DNA of 64,000 nt. Origin: Chloroflexaceae bacterium. Its GTDB lineage: Bacteria; Chloroflexota; Chloroflexia; Chloroflexales; Chloroflexaceae. The translations under genes were made by a program, and so were the position numbers. This document shows, piece after piece, positions 35,635 through 45,886 of the stretch (position 1 is the stretch's first letter; each line of letters starts with the position of its first letter). Below the pieces are notes generated by a model. It was not told the origin of the DNA, did no database searches, and saw only the letters and a program-made list of their open reading frames with translations. Where the stretch lies: positions 50,339 to 114,338 of the forward strand of contig JANWYD010000017.1 of the NCBI GenBank assembly GCA_025057155.1. The letters run 5' to 3'.

Positions 35635-36447
35635 TCAGCTTCCCTTCCGCACCACAAAGACAATCTCGTTAGCGAATTCAAAGGGCTGGAGTTGCCAGGC
35701 CGCTGCCGCAGCAATAGCGCGCATATGCGCCGTGTAGGTTGCTGCCATGCCGACGCTACGCCCCCCCAGGGTGCGGGTGGGAAACGATACGACCAGGTAG
35801 GGTGCGTCAATCCTGTGCAGCAAATCGCGCCCGGCGTCGCGGCGGATATGTTCCAGCAAGGGCAGCGTTTTGAGCACCAGAGCCACGTCGGCGCGCCAGG
35901 GTGGTGGCCCGTTGCTCAAGTCGCAGACGCTGCTCGCGCCGTTCAGTCGCAGCAGGGGCAGGGCCGCGTCGAGGAAGGCGCTCAGATCAGTATACATGTC
36001 ACAGGCCAGATAGGAGGCGCCTGGCGCAAGCGGCATCCAGGGCGCGGCAAGAGGGTTTAGCCCGCAGGCGAGGTCCATAAGGCTGTGTACCGGGGGCAGA
36101 GCGGCGAAGATGGTCGGGTAGAATCGTTCCAGGTCGGGCAGCCGCTCGCGCGTGGAGGCGTGCTGGCCTAACACTTCCCGACAGACTGCGCGAAGCCGCC
36201 CTGGATCGCCTGCCGCGTCGCGCAACGCGGCTAGCCAGGCCGAGTATGGCGGCGTTCGCTCCAGGAAAGCCCCGCCAATCTGATGCAGACGCCCTTTGGC
36301 GGCCTTGACCGCCGCCTTCAGCGAGCCTCGCGCCGCCAGTTCCTGCGCGCCAATCGCACGCACTACTTCCGGGTGCAGCGCGCGATACTTGCCACTCGCC
36401 AGCACCCGGGCGACCAGTCGGTCAAGGTTGTCAGGATCGGGCGTCAC
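35635..36447 (-). CDS. Arm-family 16S rRNA (m7G1405) methyltransferase homologue
   Basis: 270 aa, the length of ArmA/RmtB/Sgm. Family features are clear in order: KILASGKY-like VLASGKYRALHPEVVRAI at the N-terminus, KAAKGRLHQIGGAF, HASTRERLPDLERFY, the SAM motif LMDLACGLNPLAAPW, VLKTLPLLEH, and VVSFPTRTLGGRSVGM. Known members methylate N7 of G1405 in the 30S A site and give high resistance to 4,6-disubstituted aminoglycosides. The GTG start overlaps the stop of the upstream sensor kinase (GTGA), so the two are translationally coupled. Whether it methylates the same base in this host is inference. Confidence 0.85.
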   Translation of the reverse strand: MTPDPDNLDRLVARVLASGKYRALHPEVVRAIGAQELAARGSLKAAVKAAKGRLHQIGGAFLERTPPYSAWLAALRDAAGDPGRLRAVCREVLGQHASTRERLPDLERFYPTIFAALPPVHSLMDLACGLNPLAAPWMPLAPGASYLACDMYTDLSAFLDAALPLLRLNGASSVCDLSNGPPPWRADVALVLKTLPLLEHIRRDAGRDLLHRIDAPYLVVSFPTRTLGGRSVGMAATYTAHMRAIAAAAAWQLQPFEFANEIVFVVRKGS

Positions 36448-38633
36448 GTTGCTCCCGGTTTCTTGCCCGCCGCCGCCTCGGTTGCCACCGGGAGGGTAAA
36501 GAAGAAGCTCGAACCCTGCCCCAGTTCGCTTTCGGCCCAGATACGCCCGCCGTGCAGCTCAACCAGCGCGCGAGAGATGCTTAACCCCAGGCCGGTGCCG
36601 CCAATGCGACGCGTATTGGTATTGTCAACCCGGTAGAACCGCTCCCAGATCCGTGAGAGATCGTCAGGCGCAATGCCGATCCCCTGGTCGTGCACCGCCA
36701 CAAGCACAAAGCGGCCTGGCGGGTGGTCGCCAGGCAGTTCGCCGCTCCGCGCCTCGCGCATCTCCAGAATGATCTCCTTCCCCTGCGGACTGTACTTGAT
36801 CGCGTTGGTAAGCAGATTAAAAATAATCTGTTTCACCTTGTCGCGATCAACGAACACCGGCGGCAGCACCGGGGCCACGTCAAAGAGCAATCGGTGGCGT
36901 TCGAGCTGGGTGTGGAGCTGGGTCGTGAGTTCAGCCACGATCCCGTGCAGCGACGTGATCCACTGGTTCAGTTTGACCTTGCCTGCTTCCAGCCGCGAGA
37001 AGTTGAGCAGATCCTCCACCAGTTGCGACAACCGGCCAGCTTCCACATACACCGTACTGATGAACTGGCGGCGCTCTTCAGGGCCGAATTCGCGGTTGAG
37101 CAACAACTCGGTATAGCCGAGGATCGAGGTAAGGGGCGTGCGCAATTCGTGCGAAACGATTGAAACGAACTCGTTCTTTAACCGTTCAGCCTCGCCCTCG
37201 CGGGTCACGTCGTTAATGGCCCAGAGGCGCCCGGTAACGCGGCGCTGGCTATCAAAGGTAGGGGCTGAGAGGATCTGCAGTTCCTGGGCGGGATTCACCA
37301 GGTGCAGGCGCAGTGTACGGTGCTCGGTTGGCGAGTGCAGACTGGCGGCGCAGAACTCGGTGAGACGCAGCGGGTCCTGCAGGCGTGGCAGCAGGGTCTC
37401 CACCAGATCGATTGGCACGTGGAAGGCCGCAAGGTCTTGCTCGCCGTTAATGCCAAGCAGGGCATACCAGGCCGGATTGGCGCGCAGCACCTTGCCATTG
37501 GCGTCGAGCAAGGCCAGACCGGTGGGCAGACTGGCAAACACCTGACCGAGGTAGTTGGCGCTTTCCAGGGCGTTCTGGTAGTGAATGGCGCGATGCAGCG
37601 GCAGGGCAGCCCGTTCACAGAGGGCGCGCATAAAGGCCAGTTCTTCTTCACCAAAGGCGTTGGAACGGGAACTGTCGAGGATGATCACCGCGGCGGCTCG
37701 CCCGTCCACCAGAATAGGCGCGGCCAGTTCGGCGCGCGCGCCCGGCCCGGCGGGAGGCAGATCGGGCTGCAAAGTGACATCGCGCACCAGCAGGGCGCGC
37801 CCCAGGCGTGCAGCGCGCCCGGCCAGCCCGCGATCCCAGCTCAGGCGCTGGCGCTGCTGGGCCGGCAACCGGCGCCAGTGCTCAGGTGAGAACCCCTCAT
37901 AGACGTGGATGACCAGCTCGCCGGCATCGTGGTCAACCAGGGTAATGGCGCCGGCCTCGGCGCCGGTGTGTTCCAGAGCGTGGCGCAGCAGCAGGCTGAG
38001 CAGCTCGTGGAACCCGAGTGTAGTCTCCAGATGCCGGTCAATCGCCGCGAGTTGTTGTTGCCGCAGCGGCGTCAGGGTGAGACCCGCAGGCGTTTCCCCG
38101 TCACTGGCCCCCGCAGGCGACTCGACCAGTTGCCGGCCTTCCCGCGCAATAGCCACGGCCAGTTGCGGCGCCAGCGCGGCCACCAGAGCGCAGTGTCCCG
38201 GATCGAAGCGGTGGTGATGTTCGGCCCGAAACTCCAGCATGCCCCAGAGCCGCCGCCCCCAGCGAATGGGCGCCCCCAGATAGGCGCCCTGCAGCGTGGG
38301 AAGATGCTCACTCAGTCCTGCCGCGGCGCTCACCACAATCGTGCGGGTCTCGATCCCTTCCCCGAGGGCCACCCGGCGCATCAACTCGTCGTCCCACGGA
38401 TAGGGCCAGCCATCAACCGAATAGAACTGCCGCCGCGCCGTCCCTGGCATGGCCGACTGGAGCCAGCATGTCAGACGGGCATCGCGGAAGCGCAGTTCGG
38501 CGCGCAGCACCTCAAACAGCCGGTGGACCCGTTGCTGGAGGGGCTGATCGGCCTGGATGGTGCGGGTTGCCTCAGCCAGAACGGCCAGGGCCTCGGTTGC
38601 GCGGTCCGTAGGCAGGGCCATAGCAGCCATCAT
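36444..38633 (-). CDS. Soluble sensor histidine kinase GAF-GAF-PAS-HisKA-HATPase
   Basis: 729 aa without membrane segments. Predicted order: GAF 1 (about 30-165), GAF 2 (about 200-355, with GLAGRAARLGRALLVRDV), PAS (about 362-480, GLALLDANGKVLRANPAWYALLG), HisKA with His in FVSIVSHELRTPLTSILGY, and HATPase (NLLTNAIKYSPQG, DQGIGIAPDDLSRIWERFYRVD, GTGLGLSISRALVELHGG). It probably senses a cytoplasmic small molecule or redox cue. No receiver gene is adjacent; the next gene, overlapping by 4 bp, is the rRNA methyltransferase. The start is one of three nearby Met codons. Confidence 0.92.
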   Translation of the reverse strand: MMAAMALPTDRATEALAVLAEATRTIQADQPLQQRVHRLFEVLRAELRFRDARLTCWLQSAMPGTARRQFYSVDGWPYPWDDELMRRVALGEGIETRTIVVSAAAGLSEHLPTLQGAYLGAPIRWGRRLWGMLEFRAEHHHRFDPGHCALVAALAPQLAVAIAREGRQLVESPAGASDGETPAGLTLTPLRQQQLAAIDRHLETTLGFHELLSLLLRHALEHTGAEAGAITLVDHDAGELVIHVYEGFSPEHWRRLPAQQRQRLSWDRGLAGRAARLGRALLVRDVTLQPDLPPAGPGARAELAAPILVDGRAAAVIILDSSRSNAFGEEELAFMRALCERAALPLHRAIHYQNALESANYLGQVFASLPTGLALLDANGKVLRANPAWYALLGINGEQDLAAFHVPIDLVETLLPRLQDPLRLTEFCAASLHSPTEHRTLRLHLVNPAQELQILSAPTFDSQRRVTGRLWAINDVTREGEAERLKNEFVSIVSHELRTPLTSILGYTELLLNREFGPEERRQFISTVYVEAGRLSQLVEDLLNFSRLEAGKVKLNQWITSLHGIVAELTTQLHTQLERHRLLFDVAPVLPPVFVDRDKVKQIIFNLLTNAIKYSPQGKEIILEMREARSGELPGDHPPGRFVLVAVHDQGIGIAPDDLSRIWERFYRVDNTNTRRIGGTGLGLSISRALVELHGGRIWAESELGQGSSFFFTLPVATEAAAGKKPGAT

Positions 38634-38739
38634 CGCTGCTGCCGGGAGGCAGGCATCGCTGCATCAACACTGCAACGCCTTCATTGTAGCGCCTGTCGCG
38701 TTCCTGTCAAAAAGGTAGTGCTAAACGGCGAAGACGCGG

Positions 38740-38745
38740 TATAAT
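38740..38745 (+). promoter_or_regulatory. Putative -10 box for mce
   Basis: A perfect TATAAT about 42 bp before the mce start codon. No good -35 hexamer is seen, so only the -10 element is claimed. Confidence 0.4.
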
Positions 38746-38786
38746 AGGGCATCCAGCGCCGGCCCGTTCTCAAGGAAGGAGCACCC

Positions 38787-39194
38787 ATGTTCACCCATGT
38801 TGACCACATCGGGTTCGCCGTCAATGACGTCGAAGAGGGCATTGCCTTCTACAGCCAGGCCTTCGGTTTGACGGAGTGGGAGCGCATCAGCCTGCCCGAT
38901 CGCCACATGGCCGTCGGGGTCGCCCGGCTGGGTGATACGTTGCTAGAGTTGATCGCCCCCACCTCCGAAGAGGCGGCCTTCGCCAAGTTTCTGCGCGAGC
39001 GCGGGCCAGGGGTGCATCACATCGCCTACCGAGTTGACGACATCCGCGCGGCCCTGGCCGAACTGGCCGCCCGCGGCGTGCCGCTGATTGACAAGGAGCC
39101 GCGCCCCGGCATTCACAATACCTTGATCGCGTTCGTACATCCAAAGGCCGGTGGCCAGGGCGTGCTTGTCGAACTTGTTCAACACCAGCACTAG
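38787..39194 (+). CDS. mce: Methylmalonyl-CoA epimerase
   Basis: 135 aa, the usual length. Glyoxalase/VOC fold with metal ligands in THVDHIGFAVND (His), LLELIAPTSEE (Glu), GVHHIAYRVDD (His) and GVLVELVQ (Glu). It interconverts (R)- and (S)-methylmalonyl-CoA, needed for propionyl-CoA metabolism and, in Chloroflexus, the 3-hydroxypropionate bi-cycle. AAGGAGGAG-like ribosome site before the ATG at 38787. It is followed 6 bp later by the rubrerythrin-like/DinB gene, so the two may be cotranscribed. Confidence 0.92.
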   Translation: MFTHVDHIGFAVNDVEEGIAFYSQAFGLTEWERISLPDRHMAVGVARLGDTLLELIAPTSEEAAFAKFLRERGPGVHHIAYRVDDIRAALAELAARGVPLIDKEPRPGIHNTLIAFVHPKAGGQGVLVELVQHQH

Positions 39195-39200
39195 TTCGCC

Positions 39201-40199
39201 ATGACCCACGACGAGCTTGAGAGTCGCCGCCTGCTCTGCAGCACGAGCCTGGGCTACACCGCCTACTACGTCTGGTCGGCGCAGGCGAAGCGCGAACGGA
39301 AGTATAACATCGCCCGCCTGCTGAACGCCTTTAGCGCCGTCAAGCGCGTCCGCGCCGAGCGCGCCCTCCGCGCGCTCGGCGAGGTCGGCACGACCGCCAG
39401 GAACATCGAGCGCGCCCTCGCCGGTCTCGAACCCGAGGCCGTGGCAACCGGCCCCGTCACCGGCACGCAGCCCTTTTCGCGCGAACTGCTGGGCCGCGCG
39501 GCCCGCGCCCTGGCCGAGGGCCGCGACCTGGTGGCGAGTGAACTGGACGACCTCTACGTCTGTAGCACCTGCGGCGAGTTGATGGAGGGCGCGCCCCTGG
39601 CCACCTGTCCGGTGTGCGGTACGGTGCGTGAAGGGTTCCTCAGCTTTCGCGCCGCCGAGGCGATGGGAACCCTTGGCCCCACGACGCTGGTGCGTCGGCT
39701 GGAACAGACCCCCGAGACCCTGCAGGCCCTGGTGGCCGATCTCGATGACGAGTTGCTCTCCTGGCCTGTGGGCGGATACTCGCTCAAGGAACTGGTAGGC
39801 CACCTGACCGATATTGACATCGTCTTTCGCGAACGGGCCTGGCTGATCCTGGAGACGGACAATCCGCGGCTGCCCAGCACTGAGCCTCCCACGCTGGAGA
39901 AGGCCGCCGTCTATCGCGCCTACCCGATTGCCGATCTGCTGGAAGCCTTCACCAACAGTCGCCGGCAGACCCTCCAGCTGCTGCGCGGGTTAACGCCTGC
40001 CGCCTGGCACCGCACCGGTTACCACACCGTCTTCGGGGTGATTCCGTTGACCCACCAGGGGAACTGGGTGGTGGATCACGAACGCGGCTACCTGATCGAG
40101 ATGGCTCAGATTCGCCACGAGTTGCTGCAACGGCGCTTTGAACGGCGCCCGATTACCATTCCCGACAATCTGGTTCCCGAGGTGCTGGAGGGGGAGTGA
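39201..40199 (+). CDS. Rubrerythrin-like/rubredoxin-ribbon/DinB-like fusion protein
   Basis: 332 aa in three parts. Residues 1-110 resemble the four-helix rubrerythrin fold, but the Glu-x-x-His iron-ligand motifs are absent (AFSAVKRVRAERAL where a ligand helix is expected). Residues 118-145 are a rubredoxin-type ribbon YVCSTCGELMEG...CPVCGT. From about 165 is a DinB-like four-helix domain: LPVGGYSLKELVGHLTDID-like segment, then TPAAWHRTGYH and VDHERGYLIEM with possible metal-binding His. Role unknown; thiol- or redox-related chemistry is plausible. Its stop is directly back to back with the next gene's stop. Confidence 0.75.
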   Translation: MTHDELESRRLLCSTSLGYTAYYVWSAQAKRERKYNIARLLNAFSAVKRVRAERALRALGEVGTTARNIERALAGLEPEAVATGPVTGTQPFSRELLGRAARALAEGRDLVASELDDLYVCSTCGELMEGAPLATCPVCGTVREGFLSFRAAEAMGTLGPTTLVRRLEQTPETLQALVADLDDELLSWPVGGYSLKELVGHLTDIDIVFRERAWLILETDNPRLPSTEPPTLEKAAVYRAYPIADLLEAFTNSRRQTLQLLRGLTPAAWHRTGYHTVFGVIPLTHQGNWVVDHERGYLIEMAQIRHELLQRRFERRPITIPDNLVPEVLEGE

Positions 40200-40898
40200 T
40201 CACAGGTAGCTGCGACGCAGGCGCCGGCGCAGGCGCCTGCGCGTCTCCAGACGCGCCGCGCGGCTGATAAGGGCGACGAAGAAAAGCCCGATCAGCGCCA
40301 GAGGGCCGTGGCGCGGCCGCGTCAGCGCGCGCAGAGCCGCGGGGTCGCGCAGGGGCAGCGGCGACGTATCGCGCACCTCGACCTTTAAGTCGTCACCGTG
40401 CCATTCCCGCTCCACCCAGAACAGGTGGGGCATGCTGCGCTGGAAGAAATAGTAGGCCGGATTGTACTCGTAGAGGTAGTCGAACAACTCGCCAAACGGC
40501 TCGCCCGGCTCCTTCGGGTGCAATACCAGCGTATCGTCCACCAGGTTCACGTACCAGCGGTGGAAGGACCAGTGAAACAGGCGCTCGGCGATTTCCGAGG
40601 GACTCTGGATGTAGCCGGCCCTGCACGTCCGGCGGAGTTCGCGGGCAAACTGCGCCGGGTCGTCCATATGCTCCAGAATGTGAGAGCAGATGCTGTAGGC
40701 GAAGGCTCCGTCTTTGAAGGGCAGGTGGTGAGCATCGGCGACGACCAGCGGCCGGTCAACTACCAGATCGCCGCCGCGCTCGCGGTTATCGGCGCCGGGA
40801 AAGCGATCAACGAGCACATCGGCGCGCGGATGGGGATTGTCGCCGCTCCCCACTTCGAGCACGAGGCCCTCGCGCGGCGGATTGAGCTTCTGACGCAT
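40200..40898 (-). CDS. Class I SAM methyltransferase with C-terminal membrane helix
   Basis: 232 aa. SAM motif I is VLEVGSGDNPHPRADV, followed by VVADAHHLPFKDGAFAYSICSHILEHMDDP, the type-11 methyltransferase pattern. Residues about 195-213 (GPLALIGLFFVALISRAA) are hydrophobic and followed by an Arg-rich tail with ten Arg in the last 20 residues, suggesting attachment to the inner membrane surface. The substrate is unknown; a lipid-linked or envelope molecule fits the tail and the neighbour. It begins one base after the mreB stop, so the two form an operon. Confidence 0.85.
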   Translation of the reverse strand: MRQKLNPPREGLVLEVGSGDNPHPRADVLVDRFPGADNRERGGDLVVDRPLVVADAHHLPFKDGAFAYSICSHILEHMDDPAQFARELRRTCRAGYIQSPSEIAERLFHWSFHRWYVNLVDDTLVLHPKEPGEPFGELFDYLYEYNPAYYFFQRSMPHLFWVEREWHGDDLKVEVRDTSPLPLRDPAALRALTRPRHGPLALIGLFFVALISRAARLETRRRLRRRLRRSYL

Positions 40899-40899
40899 G

Positions 40900-41910
40900 T
40901 TAATTCAGATCGTCGCCGCTGAGACTGTCGCGCAGGATATCCAGGTTCTCCAGGGCCAGGCCGGTGCCGATCGCCACGCAGGAGGCGGGCTGATCGGCCA
41001 CGTAGCAGGGCACCCCGGTGACCTCGGTAAGCAGTTCGTTGATGCGCCGCAACATCGAGCCGCCGCCCGTCATCACCATGCCTTTGTCAATGATGTCGGA
41101 GGAGAGTTCGGGCGGAGTTTCGACAAGCACGGCGCGCACGGCATTGACAATCGCCTCGAGCGGCTCCTGGATGGCCTCGGTGATCTCGTTCGAGTCCACA
41201 TCAATCGTGCGCGGCAGCCCGGCCACCTGATCGCGCCCGCGCACCTGGGTGGTCAGCGGCCGTTCAAGGGGCAGGGCCGAGCCGATCTCGATCTTCACGC
41301 TCTCGGCAGTGCGCTCGCCGATCAGCATGTTGTACTTCCGCTTGATATAGGCGGCAATGGCCTCATCGAACTTATTGCCGCCCACACGCACCGAGGTGCT
41401 CACGACGATGTCATTGAGCGAAATCACCGCTACCTCGGTCGTACCGCCGCCGATGTCAATGATCAGATTCCCCGAAGGTTGGGCCACAGGGATGTTGGCG
41501 CCAATGGCGGCGGCCAGCGGTTCGCGGATCAGATAGGCGCGCCCCGCGCCAGCCTCCAGGGCCGCGTCGCGCACAGCCCGCATCTCCACGCTGGTGACGC
41601 CCGCCGGGATGCAGATCATCACCTCGGGCTTGGAAAACCGAAAGCGACCGGCGACCCGCCCGATGAAATACTTGAGCATGGCCTCCGTCACCTGGTAGTC
41701 GGCGATCACGCCATTGCGCATCGGGCGCACTACTTCGATGCTCTCCGGCTCGCGCCCGAGCATGGCCAGGGCCTCGGCCCCCACCGCTCGCACGCGCCCA
41801 TCTTTGGTGCTCAGCGCTACGACTGAGGGCTCTGAGAGCACAATCCCCTTTCCTTTGACATACACCAGCACATTTGCGGTGCCAAGGTCAATGCCGATCT
41901 TGCGGGCCAT
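40900..41910 (-). CDS. mreB: Rod shape-determining actin homologue MreB
   Basis: 336 aa. Actin-fold motifs in order: [67 protein letters not shown], and MTGGGSMLR. MreB filaments organise side-wall peptidoglycan synthesis, consistent with rod-shaped filament cells. The start at 41910 ([10 protein letters not shown]) follows GAGGAT; a longer ORF adds 38 residues without protein-like character. No mreC or mreD follow; the next gene is a methyltransferase. Confidence 0.97.
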   Translation of the reverse strand: MARKIGIDLGTANVLVYVKGKGIVLSEPSVVALSTKDGRVRAVGAEALAMLGREPESIEVVRPMRNGVIADYQVTEAMLKYFIGRVAGRFRFSKPEVMICIPAGVTSVEMRAVRDAALEAGAGRAYLIREPLAAAIGANIPVAQPSGNLIIDIGGGTTEVAVISLNDIVVSTSVRVGGNKFDEAIAAYIKRKYNMLIGERTAESVKIEIGSALPLERPLTTQVRGRDQVAGLPRTIDVDSNEITEAIQEPLEAIVNAVRAVLVETPPELSSDIIDKGMVMTGGGSMLRRINELLTEVTGVPCYVADQPASCVAIGTGLALENLDILRDSLSGDDLN

Positions 41911-42245
41911 AGATCCTCGATTGTACGTTGCGGCCGGGAACGGCGTCGCGGAAGGCAGGGCTAATGCAACGTCGTTGGGGCAAGTCTCACACGCTGTTGT
42001 AGAAAATGGTAGCGTGTCGGCCAATCCCTACACGAAATACCTTGTCGGGTAGCATACTAGCCCCACCCCTGCCAGCGACGGCGGTACGTATTCAGATTTA
42101 CCGCAGAGCACGCAGAGGACGCGCTTTTTGAAGCCCTCTGCACCCCTCCGCGCCCTCTGCGGTGTGCACCGGTTCGTAGACGTAAACACTATCCACCAGC
42201 CCTGCTAGGTTCCCAGGGCGCATTATAGCGGATCTTTGCCCGTTA
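41911..42245. other. Intergenic region between atpC and mreB
   Basis: About 335 bp. Contains a palindromic element (42100-42163) likely to terminate the atp operon, and an inverted repeat ACACGCT/AGCGTGT near 41990-42016 upstream of mreB. No gene is seen. Confidence 0.5.
42100..42163. repeat. Inverted repeat element, family C, after atpC
   Basis: ACCGCAGAGCACGCAGAGG faces CCCTCTGCACCCCTCCG and CGCCCTCTGCGGT. The arms are imperfect inverted copies around a T-rich centre (GCTTTTTGAAG). It lies between the atp operon end and mreB and may also act as terminator. Confidence 0.55.
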
Positions 42246-42662
42246 TTACGGCCGCCGTCCAACGTTCTTGAGCCGCGCCACCTGGAGCCGTACCATTTCT
42301 TTGCGCAGCTTGGCTTCGGCGATGGCGGCATCGCGCTCACTCTGGGCCATCTGCCTGCGCTCCTCGGCCAGTTTGCGCGCCGCCTCGGCCCGGGCCTCGT
42401 CAATCTCGTCGGCCCGCTCGACCGTATCGGCCAGAATGGTGACCCGCGTGGGCAACACTTCCATAAAGCCGCCCGATACGGCAAAGGAGGTGCGCACGCC
42501 GTTCTTGACGATCCCCAGCTCCCCCGGCTCCAGAATGGTCAGCAGCGGGGCATGGCGGGGCAGGATGCCTACCCGCCCGGCCCGGGTCGGAGCGCTGACC
42601 AGATCCACATCATCGGAGAGAACCGCCCGCTCGGCGGTGACAATTTCAAGGTGAATGGGCAT
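42246..42662 (-). CDS. atpC: F1Fo ATP synthase epsilon subunit
   Basis: 138 aa. N-terminal beta-sandwich (MPIHLEIVTAERAVLSDDVDLVSAPTRAG begins it; GILPRHAPLLTILEPGEL and FAVSGGFMEVLPTRVTILAD follow) and a two-helix C-terminal domain rich in Ala, Glu and Arg. Last gene of the operon, separated from atpD by 277 bp holding a REP-like copy and a family A palindrome. A longer ORF reading into that repeat is rejected. Confidence 0.95.
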   Translation of the reverse strand: MPIHLEIVTAERAVLSDDVDLVSAPTRAGRVGILPRHAPLLTILEPGELGIVKNGVRTSFAVSGGFMEVLPTRVTILADTVERADEIDEARAEAARKLAEERRQMAQSERDAAIAEAKLRKEMVRLQVARLKNVGRRP

Positions 42663-42713
42663 ACGGAACTCCTGAAGCCTCGTGCAGCCTGTCCGAAGAA
42701 CTTCTGCGGGCGA

Positions 42714-42745
42714 GCGGGGAAACCAGGTTTCCCCACGCCCCTGCC
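42714..42745. repeat. REP-like short palindrome upstream of atpC
   Basis: GGGGAAACC and GGTTTCCCC around a central A (42716-42734), followed by the ACGCCCCTGC tail typical of the family. Lies inside the atp operon. Confidence 0.65.
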
Positions 42746-42805
42746 GGAGGGGAGTGTCCGAGAAGTGGTCAGCCTGAGGCGCGACCCGAATTTCCCGTGT
42801 TCCTC

Positions 42806-42939
42806 TCAGTGCTCTGTGAACGAAGTTTTTCGGCAACTCCGCCCCCTCCCCAGCCGGGGGAGGGAGTCCGGCTCCTCCCCCCAACGGGGGGAGGGTGGGA
42901 GGGGGGCGGAAATGCAAGGCAACTTCGTTCACAGACTAC
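42806..42939. repeat. Long palindromic element, family A, copy 4, inside atp operon
   Basis: Ends CTCTGTGAACGAAG and CTTCGTTCACAGAC with the usual C-rich and G-rich arms between. Its right end touches the atpD stop codon: on the minus strand TGA is followed immediately by GTAGTCTGTGAAC. One inner hairpin is shortened relative to copy 1. Confidence 0.85.
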
Positions 42940-45388
<2,449 letters not shown>

Positions 45389-45513
45389 AGTCTCTCCGCC
45401 AGGAACAAGGTTCGCGGATGCTTGAAGTCTGGAGCGTCCCGCCCCCTTCGAGCCTCTGCTGCTGGAGGCGAGGGCACGGCAGGAATCATGGTTTCCCACG
45501 CTCCTTCAACTGA

Positions 45514-45830
45514 GTAGTAAAGCAAGTTTCTTCGCATTTCCGCCCCCCTCCCGGCCTCTTCTCAGGTATAGAGTTTTTGAGCGAGAAGGGGTTTTCGGCA
45601 TTCCTATGCGCTTGCGATCCTCACTCCCCTGTCCCCCTCTCCCGCAAGCGGGAGAAGGGGGAGTTGGGCGTCCCAGTGCCCCGGATGGCGAATGCGACGC
45701 AAGCATGCATCGGAAAACCCTACACCTGAGAACTTCCGCCCCCCGTTGAGGGAGGAACCGGGCGCCCTCCCCCGCCGGGGGAGGGTTGGAGAGGGGGTGG
45801 GGGTGTAGCGAAAAACTTTGTTTACAGACC
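45514..45830. repeat. Family A palindrome, copy 5, interrupted
   Basis: Left part (45514-45556) carries GTAGT, AAGTTTCTTCGCATTTCCGC and the C-rich arm; the right part (45736-45830) carries CCCTCCCCCGCCGGGGGAGG and ends AACTTTGTTTACAGACC. The middle is replaced by another element. TTCCGCCCCCC occurs on both sides of the insertion (45537 and 45737). Confidence 0.75.
45557..45735. repeat. Inverted-repeat element, family B, nested in family A
   Basis: Starts TTCTCAGGTATAGAGTTTTT and ends AAAACCCTACACCTGAGAA, imperfect inverted ends. An internal hairpin CTCCCGCAAGCGGGAG is present. A shorter relative with ends CTCTCAGGTG and CACCTGAGAG lies at 50346-50419. No coding capacity; MITE-like. Confidence 0.65.
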
Positions 45831-45886
45831 AGTGAGCGCAGACAGGGATTTCGCAGCAGAGCTTTGCCCCTATCCGCGGCATAATC

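Larger units (their letters stand above)
45389..45886. other. Repeat-filled gap between atpA and atpG
   Basis: About 498 bp inside the ATP synthase operon, occupied mostly by a family A palindrome that is itself interrupted by a different inverted-repeat element (45557-45735). No gene or clear promoter is seen. Expression of atpGDC must read through this or start within it. Confidence 0.7.

Noticed and set aside
42663..42932. Upstream extension of atpC
   Set aside because: It reads through the family A palindrome (Pro/Gly-rich peptide); the conserved epsilon start is at 42662.
45557..45735. Internal hairpin CTCCCGCAAGCGGGAG considered as a terminator for atpA
   Set aside because: It has no following T tract and belongs to an inserted inverted-repeat element; downstream atp genes must be expressed.
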